Of a DNA stretch of 64,000 bases, positions 42,039-51,173 are shown piece by piece (the stretch's first letter is position 1; every line of letters begins with the position of its first letter). The position numbers were made by a program, and so were the translations under genes. Below the pieces are notes generated by a model that was not told the origin of the DNA, did no database searches, and worked only from the letters and a program-made list of their open reading frames with translations. Source of the DNA: Mogibacterium sp. (GTDB taxonomy: Bacteria; Bacillota; Clostridia; Peptostreptococcales; Anaerovoracaceae); contig JAEUGJ010000030.1 of assembly GCA_016775335.1 (NCBI GenBank), forward strand, positions 87,393-151,392, given 5' to 3'.

Positions 42039-42962
42039 TTACAGTTCCGGGAATCCGTGCTCCCGATGGTACTGCCGCCCCTTTTCACAATCCGACGCAA
42101 TCCGTTCCCGCAGTTCTTCCACAGAACGGAATTTCATCTCCGGCCGTTCCCACTTCAGGAACTCGATTCGGATATTCTTTCCGTACAGATCCCGATTCAG
42201 CCCGTACACGTGGGTCTCGATGGATTTCTCAAACTCCCCGACGGTTGGTTTTACCCCCACATCGGTAATCCCCGGGTATTTGACGCCGTCGATTTCCGCC
42301 AAAGTGTAGTACACCCCGTTGGGCGGCGCAATTCGGTAGGCTTCGAACACCACGTTGGCCGTCGGGAAACCGATTCGGCCCCCCAGCTGCTTGCCGGGAA
42401 TCACCTTTCCGGTGCAGTAGAAGTTCCGGCCCAGGCAAACCGATGCCCGTTCCATATCTCCTTCCGTAATCAGTCGGCGAACCAAGGTGGAGCTGACCAC
42501 CATATCATCAACGTATACCGGCTCATTCACCAGAACCTCCATTCCCAGGTCCCGGCCCAGGCTTTGCATCAAATCCACATCCCCGGCCGCTTTCTTTCCG
42601 AACCGAAAATTGAATCCGCAGCACACTGCTGCCGCATGCAGGGTCTCTCCCAGAATGCACCGGATAAAATCCTCTGCCGAGGTATTTCGAATTCTTTCGT
42701 CAAATGGAATATCCACCACAACCTCAATCCCCAGGGACTGCAGCAGTGCCATTTTCTCCATCTCGGTGCAGATGAGGCTCACCTCTTTGCGGGTGTGGGT
42801 AGAAAAGGTAAAGCACACCGGCGTCCGGTTGTTCCGCTTTGCTTTTCGTACCGCACTCAGCAGAATCTCCCGGTGGCCGATATGAACCCCGTCGAAATTG
42901 CCCAGTGCCACCACCGTCTGCCCATCGATCTTAACATCGTCTAACGAACGTATTACTTTCAT
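42039..42962 (-). CDS. ribF: Bifunctional riboflavin kinase / FAD synthetase
   Basis: Protein of 307 residues making FMN and FAD. N-terminal FAD synthetase (about 1-180): VVALGNFDGVHIGHREIL, FTFSTHTRKE, CGFNFRFGKKAAGD and VSSTLVRRLI. C-terminal flavokinase (about 180-305): GRIGFPTANVVFE, PPNGVYYTLAEID, YPGITDVGVKPTV and ETHVYGLNRDLYGK. It directly follows truB (1 bp gap), the standard Firmicutes order. Confidence 0.97.
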   Translation of the reverse strand: MKVIRSLDDVKIDGQTVVALGNFDGVHIGHREILLSAVRKAKRNNRTPVCFTFSTHTRKEVSLICTEMEKMALLQSLGIEVVVDIPFDERIRNTSAEDFIRCILGETLHAAAVCCGFNFRFGKKAAGDVDLMQSLGRDLGMEVLVNEPVYVDDMVVSSTLVRRLITEGDMERASVCLGRNFYCTGKVIPGKQLGGRIGFPTANVVFEAYRIAPPNGVYYTLAEIDGVKYPGITDVGVKPTVGEFEKSIETHVYGLNRDLYGKNIRIEFLKWERPEMKFRSVEELRERIASDCEKGRQYHREHGFPEL

Positions 42963-42963
42963 C

Positions 42964-43893
42964 TTATCGTATCACCTTCTCCGGATATAACGTATTCTCC
43001 CGGAGGGTCGAAATCCCCAGGAACTTCCCTTCCGGGTCGTACACCCGGTATTTATCCCCCAAATGAGAGCCCGCCTGCAGTGCCTCCGGAACCGCCGGCA
43101 GGGCGAGCACGTTCACGTATCCGGTATCAATTTCCCGGCCGTTGTAGTAGAACGGCACGGACTCCATGCTCTTCAGTTCGATTTTTCCCAGATGCACCAG
43201 CGTCTCATCCATGGGAATCACGCAACGCTCCAGCTCCTCATCGGTCATCTCCAAAATCTCCGGAAGCGTCCGCGCATCTTCCACCCGAAAACATCCGGAT
43301 TGGGTTCGCCGAAGGGCGGTCATAGTGCCGCCGCAGCCCAGCTTTTTCCCGATATCGTCGCAGATGGTGCGGATGTAGGTTCCTTTGGAGCAGGTCACCC
43401 GAAAACGAACCCGGTTCTCCGCCGGATTCACTTCCAGCGGCTGAATGTCCGCCACGTAGATTTCTCGGGATTTGATTTCCACCTCTACCCCTTCTCGGGC
43501 ATATTTGTACAGCGGCTTCCCGTTCACCTTCAAGGCGGAGTATTTCGGCGGTATCTGAGTAATCCATCCCCTAAAAGAACAAATCGCCTGAATCACGTCC
43601 TCTTCCGACACGTCCACCGGTTTCGTCTCCAGCACCGTGCCGGTAATGTCCAGCGTATCTGTCACCATGCCCAGCTTCATTTCCGCTTCGTAGGTCTTAA
43701 AATCGTCGTCGAAATATTCGATAATTCGAGTCGCCTTCCCAAAACACACCGGAAGCACCCCCGTGGCCATGGGATCCAATGTTCCGGTATGCCCCACACG
43801 GCGAATGTGAAGCCGGCCCCGAAGTTTTGCCACCACATCCTGGGATGTCCAGTCCTCCGGCTTATTGATATTCAGGATTCCGTTTTCAAACAT
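42964..43893 (-). CDS. truB: tRNA pseudouridine(55) synthase
   Basis: Enzyme of 309 residues modifying U55 in the T-loop of tRNAs. Motifs: NINKPEDWTSQDVVAKLR, VGHTGTLDPMATGVLPVC with the catalytic Asp, KYSALKVNGKPLYKYAREG and CSKGTYIRTICDDIGKKLGC. A PUA-like C-terminal region follows. Start 43893 comes one base after the nrnA stop (TAATATG), so it is probably translationally coupled; the longer frame overlapping nrnA is rejected. Confidence 0.97.
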   Translation of the reverse strand: MFENGILNINKPEDWTSQDVVAKLRGRLHIRRVGHTGTLDPMATGVLPVCFGKATRIIEYFDDDFKTYEAEMKLGMVTDTLDITGTVLETKPVDVSEEDVIQAICSFRGWITQIPPKYSALKVNGKPLYKYAREGVEVEIKSREIYVADIQPLEVNPAENRVRFRVTCSKGTYIRTICDDIGKKLGCGGTMTALRRTQSGCFRVEDARTLPEILEMTDEELERCVIPMDETLVHLGKIELKSMESVPFYYNGREIDTGYVNVLALPAVPEALQAGSHLGDKYRVYDPEGKFLGISTLRENTLYPEKVIR

Positions 43894-43894
43894 A

Positions 43895-44869
43895 TTATTG
43901 ATCTTTCTCCACTTGCTCCACGAGCTTCTCTGTAATAATCGACTTCGCCTCATCCAGCGGCTTCCGAATTCGGCAGCCTGCCGCCAAAACGTGTCCGCCG
44001 CCGCCCAAAGCACCGGCCACTTCCGCCACGTTGATGTGGGACCGGGAACGGAGACTGCATCGAATCACCGACGGCTCCGCTTCCTTCAGCAGGCATCCCA
44101 CCTCGACACCGTCCACGCTCATGATATCCTGCACAAAACCTTCCGATTCGCTCAATTCACAGCCGGTCTCCCGGAGCATTTCCTGCGTCACGGCGGCCAC
44201 GGCCACCTTATCCTCTCCGAACAGCTGAATACTGCTCATCACCAGGGAATGCAGGCGGATGGACCGCAGGGAATTGCGGTTGTAGATCAGGTTGCTGATT
44301 TTCTTGCAATTGAACCCCGGTACCCGGTGCAGCTGCGCCGCCATTTCGTGGGTGCGCGCCGTGGTGTTGGCATGCTGAAAATTTCCGGTATCCGTGGTGA
44401 GTGCGGTAAAAATACCCTCCGCCATCGGAAGGTTGATTTCCACATTCATCGCTTCAATCAGAAGCTCAATCATCTCTCCCGTTGCCGCCGAGTCCGGTTC
44501 GATTCGTCCAAAATCAAAATTCGGCTGTTCTCCGGTCACGCCGTGGTGGTCGATTACTGCTTTTATCGGGGCCGCCTCAAAGATTTCCTCTCGGCCCGGA
44601 ATTCGGTTCATCCCGCAGCAATCCACCATGATGGCCAACTCCGGCCGGAAGTCCGGCTCGGAAACAATATTGTTTCCCGCCAGGAAGTCCAGATTTGCCG
44701 GCGTCGCTTCGCCGGTGACAATCACAGCATTCTTGCCCATGGATTTCAGCGCAACGCAAAGAGCGGATGACGAGCCCAGGGCATCGCCATCCAAGTTTAC
44801 GTGGGGCAGGATTACGATGTGATCCAATCCTGCCAGTTTTTCTGCTATCTCTTTGTATGAATTCTTCAT
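43895..44869 (-). CDS. nrnA: DHH-family nanoRNase / pAp phosphatase
   Basis: Protein of 324 residues. DHH domain: HIVILPHVNLDGDALGSSSA, MVDCCGMNR, KAVIDHHGVTGEQPNFDF and the DTGNFQ motif; DHHA1 domain ends with GALGGGGHVLAAGCRI. It degrades 2-4-nt RNAs to mononucleotides and dephosphorylates pAp. Start 44869 follows the rbfA stop by one base (TAATATG), the same coupling geometry as the next junction; the ORF could be extended nine codons into rbfA, but that is unlikely. Confidence 0.95.
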   Translation of the reverse strand: MKNSYKEIAEKLAGLDHIVILPHVNLDGDALGSSSALCVALKSMGKNAVIVTGEATPANLDFLAGNNIVSEPDFRPELAIMVDCCGMNRIPGREEIFEAAPIKAVIDHHGVTGEQPNFDFGRIEPDSAATGEMIELLIEAMNVEINLPMAEGIFTALTTDTGNFQHANTTARTHEMAAQLHRVPGFNCKKISNLIYNRNSLRSIRLHSLVMSSIQLFGEDKVAVAAVTQEMLRETGCELSESEGFVQDIMSVDGVEVGCLLKEAEPSVIRCSLRSRSHINVAEVAGALGGGGHVLAAGCRIRKPLDEAKSIITEKLVEQVEKDQ

Positions 44870-44870
44870 A

Positions 44871-45242
44871 TTAGTTCTCGTTGTGAATTTCATCAATCAG
44901 CGCATCGATGTGCCGGCCGTAGTCCATAGAGGAATCGATTTTGAAAATCAACTCCGGCACGTGGCGCATCTTGATGTCCTTTCCGATGTTCTTCTTGAAG
45001 GTGCCCTTGGCCCGATTGAAGGCTTCCAGAACCTCCTTGTTCACTGCCTCTTTGTCCTCATCCGCGAGGGTCAGCGGTGTGATGTACACCGTGGCGAAAC
45101 TGCCGTCCGCGGTGACATCCACACCGGAAATGGTGATAATTCTCGAGTTCAGTCTCGGATCCTTGATTCCGTTCACCAGCAGTTTGCTGATGCTCTTTTT
45201 AATCTCTTCCGAAACCCGTCCAATTCGATGATTTCTTCCCAT
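44871..45242 (-). CDS. rbfA: 30S ribosome-binding factor A
   Basis: KH-fold protein of 123 residues for late 30S maturation. Motifs: RIGRVSEEIKKSISKLL, DPRLNSRIITISGVDVT, ATVYITPL and the terminal VPELIFKIDSSMDYGRHIDA with LIDEI. Start 45242 sits 2 bp after the infB stop; the longer frame into infB is rejected. Confidence 0.96.
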   Translation of the reverse strand: MGRNHRIGRVSEEIKKSISKLLVNGIKDPRLNSRIITISGVDVTADGSFATVYITPLTLADEDKEAVNKEVLEAFNRAKGTFKKNIGKDIKMRHVPELIFKIDSSMDYGRHIDALIDEIHNEN

Positions 45243-45244
45243 AA

Positions 45245-48031
45245 TTATCTTTCTACCTCTACCATTGTGAAGCATTCCAGCGTATCACCCGGCTTGATGT
45301 CGTTGTAGTTCTCGATTCCGAGACCGCATTCGTAACCGGTTGCCACTTCCTTGGCATCGTCCTTGTATCTCTTCAAAGAGGAGATGGTGCCTTCGTGGAT
45401 TACGATGCCATCCCGAACCAGACGAATCTGTGCATTCCGCTGAATCTTTCCTTCTGTAACATAGGCACCGCCGACGGTTCCTACGTTCGGTACGCGGAAG
45501 GTGTCACGGATTTCTGCCTTACCCAGAATTTCTTCCCGGAATTCCGGATCCAGCATACCCTTCATCGCGTCGGAAATTTCGTCGATGATATCGTAGATGA
45601 CACGGTATGTTCTGATTTCTACATCCGCATCCGCTGCCTGGTTGGTTACGGCCGTGGTCGGACGAACGTTAAATCCGATAATGATGGCATTGGATGTCTC
45701 CGCCAGCATTACGTCGGACTCGGTAACGGTACCGACGCCGGAGTGAACCACGTTGATTCGAACATCCGGTGTATCCAGTTTCTCCAAAGAGGAGATGATG
45801 GCACCAACGGAACCCTGTACGTCTGCCTTGATGATCAGGTTCAGTTCCTTGGTCTCGCCTTCCTGAATCTGGGAGAAGAGCTTGTCCAGTGTCATGCTGG
45901 CATTCTTTGCCAGAACGTCCTCTCTCATCTTCTCGGCACGGCTGTTTGCGATTTCTCTGGCAACCTTGTCGTCCTTTACGGCGTTGAACGCATCGCCGGC
46001 CATCGGTACATCCGACAGACCCAGGATTTCCACTGCCGTTGCCGGACCGGCCTTGCGGATCTTGTCGCCCTTGAAGTTGGTCATTACACGGATTTTTCCG
46101 GAGCATGTTCCGGCTACCACGCTCTGACCGGTCTTCAGCGTACCGTTCATTACCAGCAGTGTGGCAATCGGACCTCTTGCCTTATCCAGTCTGGCCTCGA
46201 TTACCGTACCCAGTGCCAGTCTGTCCGGGTTCGCCTTCAGCTCCAGCATTTCTGCCTCCAGAAGGATCATCTCCAGCAGATCTGTAATGCCTTCGCCCTT
46301 CTTTGCGGATACCGGTACGCTGATTACGTCTCCGCCCCAGTCTTCCACCAGGATGCCGTTGTCGGCCAAGTCCTTCTTTACCTTGTCCGGATTTGCGCCC
46401 GGCTTATCCATCTTGTTGATGGCAACAATAATCGGAACGTTTGCCGCCTTCGCGTGGCTGATGGACTCGATGGTCTGCGGCTTAACGCTGTCATCCGCTG
46501 CTACAACCAGTACGGCGATATCCGTAATCTGTGCACCGCGGGCACGCATGGTGGTAAACGCTTCGTGTCCCGGAGTATCCAGGAATACGATTTTCTTGCC
46601 GTTGATGGTAACTTCGGAAGCACCGATATGCTGCGTAATACCGCCGGATTCTCCTGCGGTAACGTTCGTGTTTCGAATCGCATCCAGCAAGGAAGTTTTA
46701 CCGTGGTCAACGTGACCCATTACGGTGATGATCGGTGCTCTCGGCTTCAGTTCGCTTTCCGCATCTTCGTGAAGATCCAGGCCTTCTTCCGGCTCTTCTT
46801 CCACTTCTTCGGTAACCACGACGCTGATGCCCAGATCCTCTGCCAGCATCTCTACCACGTCCTTATCGATGGTCTGGTTCAAAGTCGCCATGATGCCCAT
46901 CTTCATCAGGGACATGATAATGGATGTCGGCGAGATTTCTGCCTGTTCTGCCAGACCCGCAACGGTAATCGGAACGGTTACCGCAATGGTGCCTTCCGGC
47001 AGAAGCTCTTCAATATCCACTTCCGGCTCCACGTTCTTCGGTGCTTTCTTCTTCTTATGTCTGGTCTGCTTTTCCAGAGAATTCTCGTCGAAGTAACGAG
47101 CATTCTTTCCGCCGCCGTTTCCTTCATGACGACCGTGCTTGTTGTGACGATCGCCTCTGCTGCGGTCTTCATTCTTGTCCTTATTGTGGTCAAAGAACTT
47201 CTTGCTCTTTCCCTTGCCGCCCTTGCCGGTTTCTACCGCTGCCATTTCCGGTGCGGATGCACCGCTGCTACGGCGCTGGGAATGATCGTTCCGGCCTTCA
47301 TTGTTGTTCCGGCGATTTCCGCCGTCCTTGCGGCCCTGACCGTCTTTGCCCCTGCGGTCATTGCGGTCGTTTCTCTTCTTTCTGCCGTCGGAAGATTTAC
47401 CGGATTCCTTCGCTTCCGGCTGCGGTGCTTTGGATGCATCGAAAATCTTCTTGAAGCGCATCGGCTTATTCGGAGCGTTGGTATACTCTTCCTTCTTTTC
47501 CTCTGCCTTCTTCGCCGGCTTCTTCTCTTCCGCCTTGTGATCCGCTGCCTTCTTTTCCGCAGGCTTGTCGGAAGTCTTCTTCTCCGGCTTCTTCTCGGTC
47601 TTCTTCGCCGCCTTCTTTTCAGCGGCTTCTTTTTCTTTTGCAGCCTTCTGCTCTGCTCTTGCCGCCGCTTCTTCGCTTTCAACCTCGGCTGCGGTCTTTA
47701 CGATTTTCAGTCCAACCCGCTTCTTCGGTTCTTCCTTCGGAGCGTCCGCCTTTGCCGGTGCCGCTTTCGGAGCTTCTTCCTTCTCCTTCTTCGCCATCGG
47801 TGCCGGTTTGCTGATAATCGGCGTTGCCTTAATCTTCGGCTTCTTGGACTGGGCTTCCGGACGATCGTTTCCCTTCAGCATATTGATGGTGCTGATAATT
47901 CTACCCGCATCCCGATCCTCCATGCTGTCTCCCTCGCCGGTCACCTTAATGCCCAACTTGTCGGAATTTCGTTTCAGTTCCTGATACGAAATATCCAGCT
48001 CAGTCATGATATCAGATACCTTCTTCGCCAT
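45245..48031 (-). CDS. infB: Translation initiation factor IF-2
   Basis: GTPase of 928 residues placing initiator tRNA on the 30S subunit. N-terminal IF2_N segment (about 1-55), then a long low-complexity Lys/Ala/Glu/Arg-rich linker (about 60-330), a second IF2_N segment (near 345-395), and the G domain: GHVDHGKTSLLDAIR, DTPGHEAFTTMRARGAQ, NKMDKPGANPD. Domains II-IV complete the protein. AAAGGAGG lies 6 nt before ATG; the first 20 bp overlap the 3' end of rnpM. The linker is longer than in Bacillus. Confidence 0.98.
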   Translation of the reverse strand: MAKKVSDIMTELDISYQELKRNSDKLGIKVTGEGDSMEDRDAGRIISTINMLKGNDRPEAQSKKPKIKATPIISKPAPMAKKEKEEAPKAAPAKADAPKEEPKKRVGLKIVKTAAEVESEEAAARAEQKAAKEKEAAEKKAAKKTEKKPEKKTSDKPAEKKAADHKAEEKKPAKKAEEKKEEYTNAPNKPMRFKKIFDASKAPQPEAKESGKSSDGRKKRNDRNDRRGKDGQGRKDGGNRRNNNEGRNDHSQRRSSGASAPEMAAVETGKGGKGKSKKFFDHNKDKNEDRSRGDRHNKHGRHEGNGGGKNARYFDENSLEKQTRHKKKKAPKNVEPEVDIEELLPEGTIAVTVPITVAGLAEQAEISPTSIIMSLMKMGIMATLNQTIDKDVVEMLAEDLGISVVVTEEVEEEPEEGLDLHEDAESELKPRAPIITVMGHVDHGKTSLLDAIRNTNVTAGESGGITQHIGASEVTINGKKIVFLDTPGHEAFTTMRARGAQITDIAVLVVAADDSVKPQTIESISHAKAANVPIIVAINKMDKPGANPDKVKKDLADNGILVEDWGGDVISVPVSAKKGEGITDLLEMILLEAEMLELKANPDRLALGTVIEARLDKARGPIATLLVMNGTLKTGQSVVAGTCSGKIRVMTNFKGDKIRKAGPATAVEILGLSDVPMAGDAFNAVKDDKVAREIANSRAEKMREDVLAKNASMTLDKLFSQIQEGETKELNLIIKADVQGSVGAIISSLEKLDTPDVRINVVHSGVGTVTESDVMLAETSNAIIIGFNVRPTTAVTNQAADADVEIRTYRVIYDIIDEISDAMKGMLDPEFREEILGKAEIRDTFRVPNVGTVGGAYVTEGKIQRNAQIRLVRDGIVIHEGTISSLKRYKDDAKEVATGYECGLGIENYNDIKPGDTLECFTMVEVER

Positions 48032-48308
48032 TCACTACCTCCTTTACAAATGCATTGGCTTCGTCAAAAGCCGCATCTGTTATTTCCATTTTGATTTCTC
48101 TCTTATAATTTCGCTGAAATGCTCTGCTTTTTCTTGCTTTCTCGATGCATTCCGGATTCTTGCAGAGATACACGCCTCTTCCCGGGCTCTTCCCATCTCG
48201 ATCCACATGAATGGCTTCATCGTGGAACGTCAGCCGAATCAGCTGATTCTGAGGAAAGGATTCCCTGCACCCGATGCATCTTCGCATTGGTGTTCTTCGG
48301 TCTTTCAT
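48012..48308 (-). CDS. rnpM: RNase P modulator RnpM (YlxR, DUF448)
   Basis: Protein of 98 residues with the YlxR signature MRRCIGCRESFPQNQLIRL, GRGVYLCKNPECIEKARK and a basic segment. It binds RNA, and B. subtilis YlxR was reported to interact with RNase P. In most Firmicutes an L7Ae-like ylxQ gene follows; here the stop overlaps the infB start by 20 bp, so ylxQ is absent from this position. Confidence 0.94.
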   Translation of the reverse strand: MKDRRTPMRRCIGCRESFPQNQLIRLTFHDEAIHVDRDGKSPGRGVYLCKNPECIEKARKSRAFQRNYKREIKMEITDAAFDEANAFVKEVVNGEEGI

Positions 48309-48317
48309 ACCGCGCCT

Positions 48318-49487
48318 CTACTCTTCCGAAACGGTCTCTTCTGCTTCCGGTACTTCTGCCTCCACAGCTGCATCCTCAGTCATTTCATTTACTTCTTCAA
48401 AAGCATCCGGTTCTTCATCCTCGTCGGTGTAGTCGTCAAAATCAAAACCGCTTTCTTCCAGCTGTGCCTTGCTCTTGATATCGATCTTCCATCCGCTGAC
48501 TCTGGCTGCCAGACGAACGTTCTGTCCTTCTCTTCCGATGGCCAGGGAAAGCTGCTGTTCCGGAACCACGGCGATGGCGCTCTTTTCTTTTTCGTCGGCA
48601 TATACCGCTTCTACAACTGCCGGACGCAGAACGTTGCTGATCAGTACCGTCGGATTTTCATCCCATACGATGATGTCGATTTTCTCATCGTTCAGCTCGT
48701 CCACGATAGACTGAACACGGGAACCCCTGTTTCCGACGCAGGCACCTACCGGATCCACGTTCTCATCGTTGGAATATACCGCAATCTTCGTACGGGAACC
48801 GGCCTCACGAGCGATTCCTTTGATTTCTACCGTGCCGTCGGCAATCTCCGGAATTTCCAGTTCGAACAGCTTTCGAACCAGTCCCGGATGGGAACGGGAA
48901 ATGAAGATCTGAGTTCCCTTTGGTTTCTTCTGTACGTCCATAACGTATACTTTGATATACTGACCCGGACGCAGTTCTTCGCCGCGAACCTGCTCGGATT
49001 TGGACAGAGAACATTCCACGTTTCCAATGGATACGTAAACTCTGCCTTCGTTCACTCTTTCCACTCTTGCGGTCACCAGTTTTTCCTTCAGTTCGATGAA
49101 CTGATCGTAGGTGTTGTTTCTTTCCGCTTCACGGATGCTCTGAACCACAACCTGCTTTGCGGTCTGTGCGGCAATGCGGCCGAAATCCTTCGGATCGATT
49201 CGGTACTGAATCTCATCGCCGATTTCATAGCGTTCGTCATATGACTGCGCTTCTTCCAAAGATACCTCGGTGGCATCATCCATTACTTCTTCCACAACTT
49301 CCTTGCTGAGAAGAACCATTACCTCTCCGGACTCCCGGTCTACTACCACATCCACCTTCTGGTCTTTGCTGTAGTTTCTTTCGTAAGTGGTTTTAACGGC
49401 TTTCTCGATTGCCGCGATAATGTCCTCTTTGGAAATGTTCTTTTCGCGCTCCAACTCATTGAGTGCATCTAGAAATTCCTTATTCAT
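48318..49487 (-). CDS. nusA: Transcription termination/antitermination factor NusA
   Basis: Factor of 389 residues. N-terminal RNA-polymerase-binding domain (about 1-125), S1 domain (about 130-200: VTARVERVNEGRVYVSIGNV), then two KH domains (ISRSHPGLVRKLFELEIPEI, DPVGACVGNRGSRVQSIVDE, LSLAIGREGQNVRLAARVSG). An acidic tail of about 45 residues replaces the extra AR repeats of Proteobacteria, as in other Firmicutes. It lies 9 bp after rimP. Confidence 0.97.
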   Translation of the reverse strand: MNKEFLDALNELEREKNISKEDIIAAIEKAVKTTYERNYSKDQKVDVVVDRESGEVMVLLSKEVVEEVMDDATEVSLEEAQSYDERYEIGDEIQYRIDPKDFGRIAAQTAKQVVVQSIREAERNNTYDQFIELKEKLVTARVERVNEGRVYVSIGNVECSLSKSEQVRGEELRPGQYIKVYVMDVQKKPKGTQIFISRSHPGLVRKLFELEIPEIADGTVEIKGIAREAGSRTKIAVYSNDENVDPVGACVGNRGSRVQSIVDELNDEKIDIIVWDENPTVLISNVLRPAVVEAVYADEKEKSAIAVVPEQQLSLAIGREGQNVRLAARVSGWKIDIKSKAQLEESGFDFDDYTDEDEEPDAFEEVNEMTEDAAVEAEVPEAEETVSEE

Positions 49488-49496
49488 TTAACCCTC

Positions 49497-49976
49497 CTAA
49501 AATATAACTGCAAGGTTGATCTTGGAAATCTTCTTGTGCGGAATCTCCAATCTCTCCCCATCTAAATCCAACTGAATTACATCTTCTTCCGTGCGTCCCA
49601 CCAGTTCGGCCTCAAAGCTCTTCTGGCCGTTCAGCGGTTCGTACAGCTTGACTTCTACAATTCTTCCGGCGAAACGTTCGAAGTCCTTATCGTGAATCAG
49701 CTCCCGATCCATTCCCGGTGAGGACACCTCGATGGTGTACTGACGGGCAATCAGATCCAGTTCATCCAGTTTCTCGCTCAGATACCGATTTACCTCTTCA
49801 CATTCTTCAATGTTTACAAATTCCTGCTCACTATCTGCCGGCTTGTCCAGATATACCCGAAGTTTCCATTCCGGTCCCTCCTTGCGGTACTCCACATTGT
49901 AAATTTCCAAATCTTTGCCGCAAACATGCTCTTCTGCAAGTTCTCTTACACGGCTGACTACATCTTCTTTTGCCAT
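49497..49976 (-). CDS. rimP: Ribosome maturation factor RimP
   Basis: Factor of 159 residues for 30S assembly. N-terminal alpha/beta domain with VRELAEEHVCGKDLEIYNVE and LRVYLDKP, then the motif VEVSSPG-like form TIEVSSPGMDRELIHDKDFE, RFAGRIVEVKLYEPLNGQ and the SH3-like C-terminal part with LEIPHKKISKINLAV. Start 49976 has GGAGG 4 nt upstream; the adjacent ATG one codon before is an alternative. First gene of the rimP-nusA-infB operon. Confidence 0.96.
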   Translation of the reverse strand: MAKEDVVSRVRELAEEHVCGKDLEIYNVEYRKEGPEWKLRVYLDKPADSEQEFVNIEECEEVNRYLSEKLDELDLIARQYTIEVSSPGMDRELIHDKDFERFAGRIVEVKLYEPLNGQKSFEAELVGRTEEDVIQLDLDGERLEIPHKKISKINLAVIF

Positions 49977-50006
49977 CATCCCTCCGGAATAATCCACATA
50001 CAAACG

Positions 50007-50031
50007 AAAGAGTGGGCTTTGCCCACTCTTT
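50007..50031 (-). terminator. Leader hairpin upstream of rimP (terminator or attenuator)
   Basis: Perfect 11-bp stem AAAGAGTGGGC/GCCCACTCTTT with loop AAA on the minus strand, then CGTTTGTATG. It lies after the rimP promoter and after the regulator gene, so it could both end the ureide operon transcript and attenuate the rimP operon. Confidence 0.7.
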
Positions 50032-50052
50032 CAAGTTCCAACGTATACGGCT

Positions 50053-50081
50053 ATAATAGCACGAATTCCTTTGATATGCAA
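50053..50081 (-). promoter_or_regulatory. Promoter of the rimP-nusA-infB operon
   Basis: Minus-strand TTGCAT (50076-50081), 17-nt spacer, TATTAT (50053-50058). The transcript would start near 50046, 70 nt before rimP. Confidence 0.7.
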
Positions 50082-50108
50082 GGGTTTTTCTTGATATTCC
50101 GGGAATTC

Positions 50109-51134
50109 TTAGATTTTGTAACGTGCCATGGAAGCCGCCAAGTGCTTCATCATGGTTTCCGTTGCCGCTTCCACATTGCCGCTGATAATCGCACCATACA
50201 ATTTCTGATGCTCCTCCACAACGGCCTGCAGCTGTTCCGCGTCCACCATACCGGTTCCGCTGACCCGCTTAAGGAAATTCCGGATTGTGGTCAGCATGGA
50301 CAGGATAATCGGATTGCCGGAGCATTCCGCAATGCAGGTATGGAATTCAATATCCGCATCCAGGGTTTCCTGCAGTGCATGCTGCAGATTATCCGAATCC
50401 TTGCTTTCCTGGAAGGTTTTCTGCATCCGGTAATAGATGTCCGTCAATTTATCCAGCTTGTTCTTGTCCTCACACTGAGCCGCCAGCTGAACTGCCCGGA
50501 GTTCCAGTGCGCCACGAACCTGAAGGATGCTCTTTACCTGAGCGCCGTCCAGAAACAGGGACCAGGACAGCGGTACCGAGAAGAAATTGGTTTCCCGGCT
50601 CGTAATATACGTGCCCTGTCCCAGACGGATGTCGATCATCCCCAGGACGTCCAGCACCTTTAAGGCCTCCCGGACAGCGGATCGGCCGACATTTAATTTT
50701 TTTGCCAGCTCTCGGTCCGACTCAATCTGATCTCCCCGCTTTAGACGGCCTTCCAGAATTTCATCGGCGAAATACATGGTCAGACGATTGACCAGCTGAC
50801 TGATATTTCCCTTTTTCTCGCTCTTATAGAACAAATCATCGTCTGCCTGATGAGAATTCAAACAGGTTTCCAGGTTCTGAAGGAATTCCTGCGGTTCCAG
50901 GGAGAACATCATGCTGTCCAGCTGCAAGCGGCCGGAAACCGCACTGATTACCTCATTGAGGCGATCGCCTCCCTTGGATTCCAGGTTGGATAGAGTCGCC
51001 ACGCTCATGGCCGTCTTTCCGTTTTCTTTCATCAGAAAGTACTCCAAAAATTCCTTCTGGGTCATTTTCAACGTCCGGCGAACCTGTCGGATGTTATCCT
51101 TCTTGTAGACAGAGTTGTATTTGCCCTCTACCAT
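50109..51134 (-). CDS. Regulator with XRE-like HTH fused to GntR/FCD (probable ureide operon regulator)
   Basis: About 341 residues with two DNA-binding domains. An XRE/Cro-like helix-turn-helix occupies about 10-75 (IRQVRRTLKMTQKEFLEYFL, then SVATLSNLESKGG). A GntR winged helix covers about 110-180 (RLKRGDQIESDRELAKKLNV, GRSAVREALKVLDVLGMIDI, RLGQGTYI), and an FCD ligand domain about 190-335 (VRGALELRAVQLAA, DIEFHTCIAECSGNPII, EEHQKLYGAIISGN). Ordinary FadR-type regulators are 220-250 residues and lack the first domain. It is the last gene of the ureide operon. Start: the ATG at 51134 has GAGG 6 nt before it; 51146 is an alternative. Confidence 0.88.
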   Translation of the reverse strand: MVEGKYNSVYKKDNIRQVRRTLKMTQKEFLEYFLMKENGKTAMSVATLSNLESKGGDRLNEVISAVSGRLQLDSMMFSLEPQEFLQNLETCLNSHQADDDLFYKSEKKGNISQLVNRLTMYFADEILEGRLKRGDQIESDRELAKKLNVGRSAVREALKVLDVLGMIDIRLGQGTYITSRETNFFSVPLSWSLFLDGAQVKSILQVRGALELRAVQLAAQCEDKNKLDKLTDIYYRMQKTFQESKDSDNLQHALQETLDADIEFHTCIAECSGNPIILSMLTTIRNFLKRVSGTGMVDAEQLQAVVEEHQKLYGAIISGNVEAATETMMKHLAASMARYKI

Positions 51135-51173
51135 CATGTACCTCATTTTTCCACTAGCTCGTTAACTTCGCGA

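Noticed and set aside
45395..48094. 899-codon open frame antisense to infB
   Set aside because: Mirror of a highly biased coding sequence; no ribosome site and no recognisable domain.
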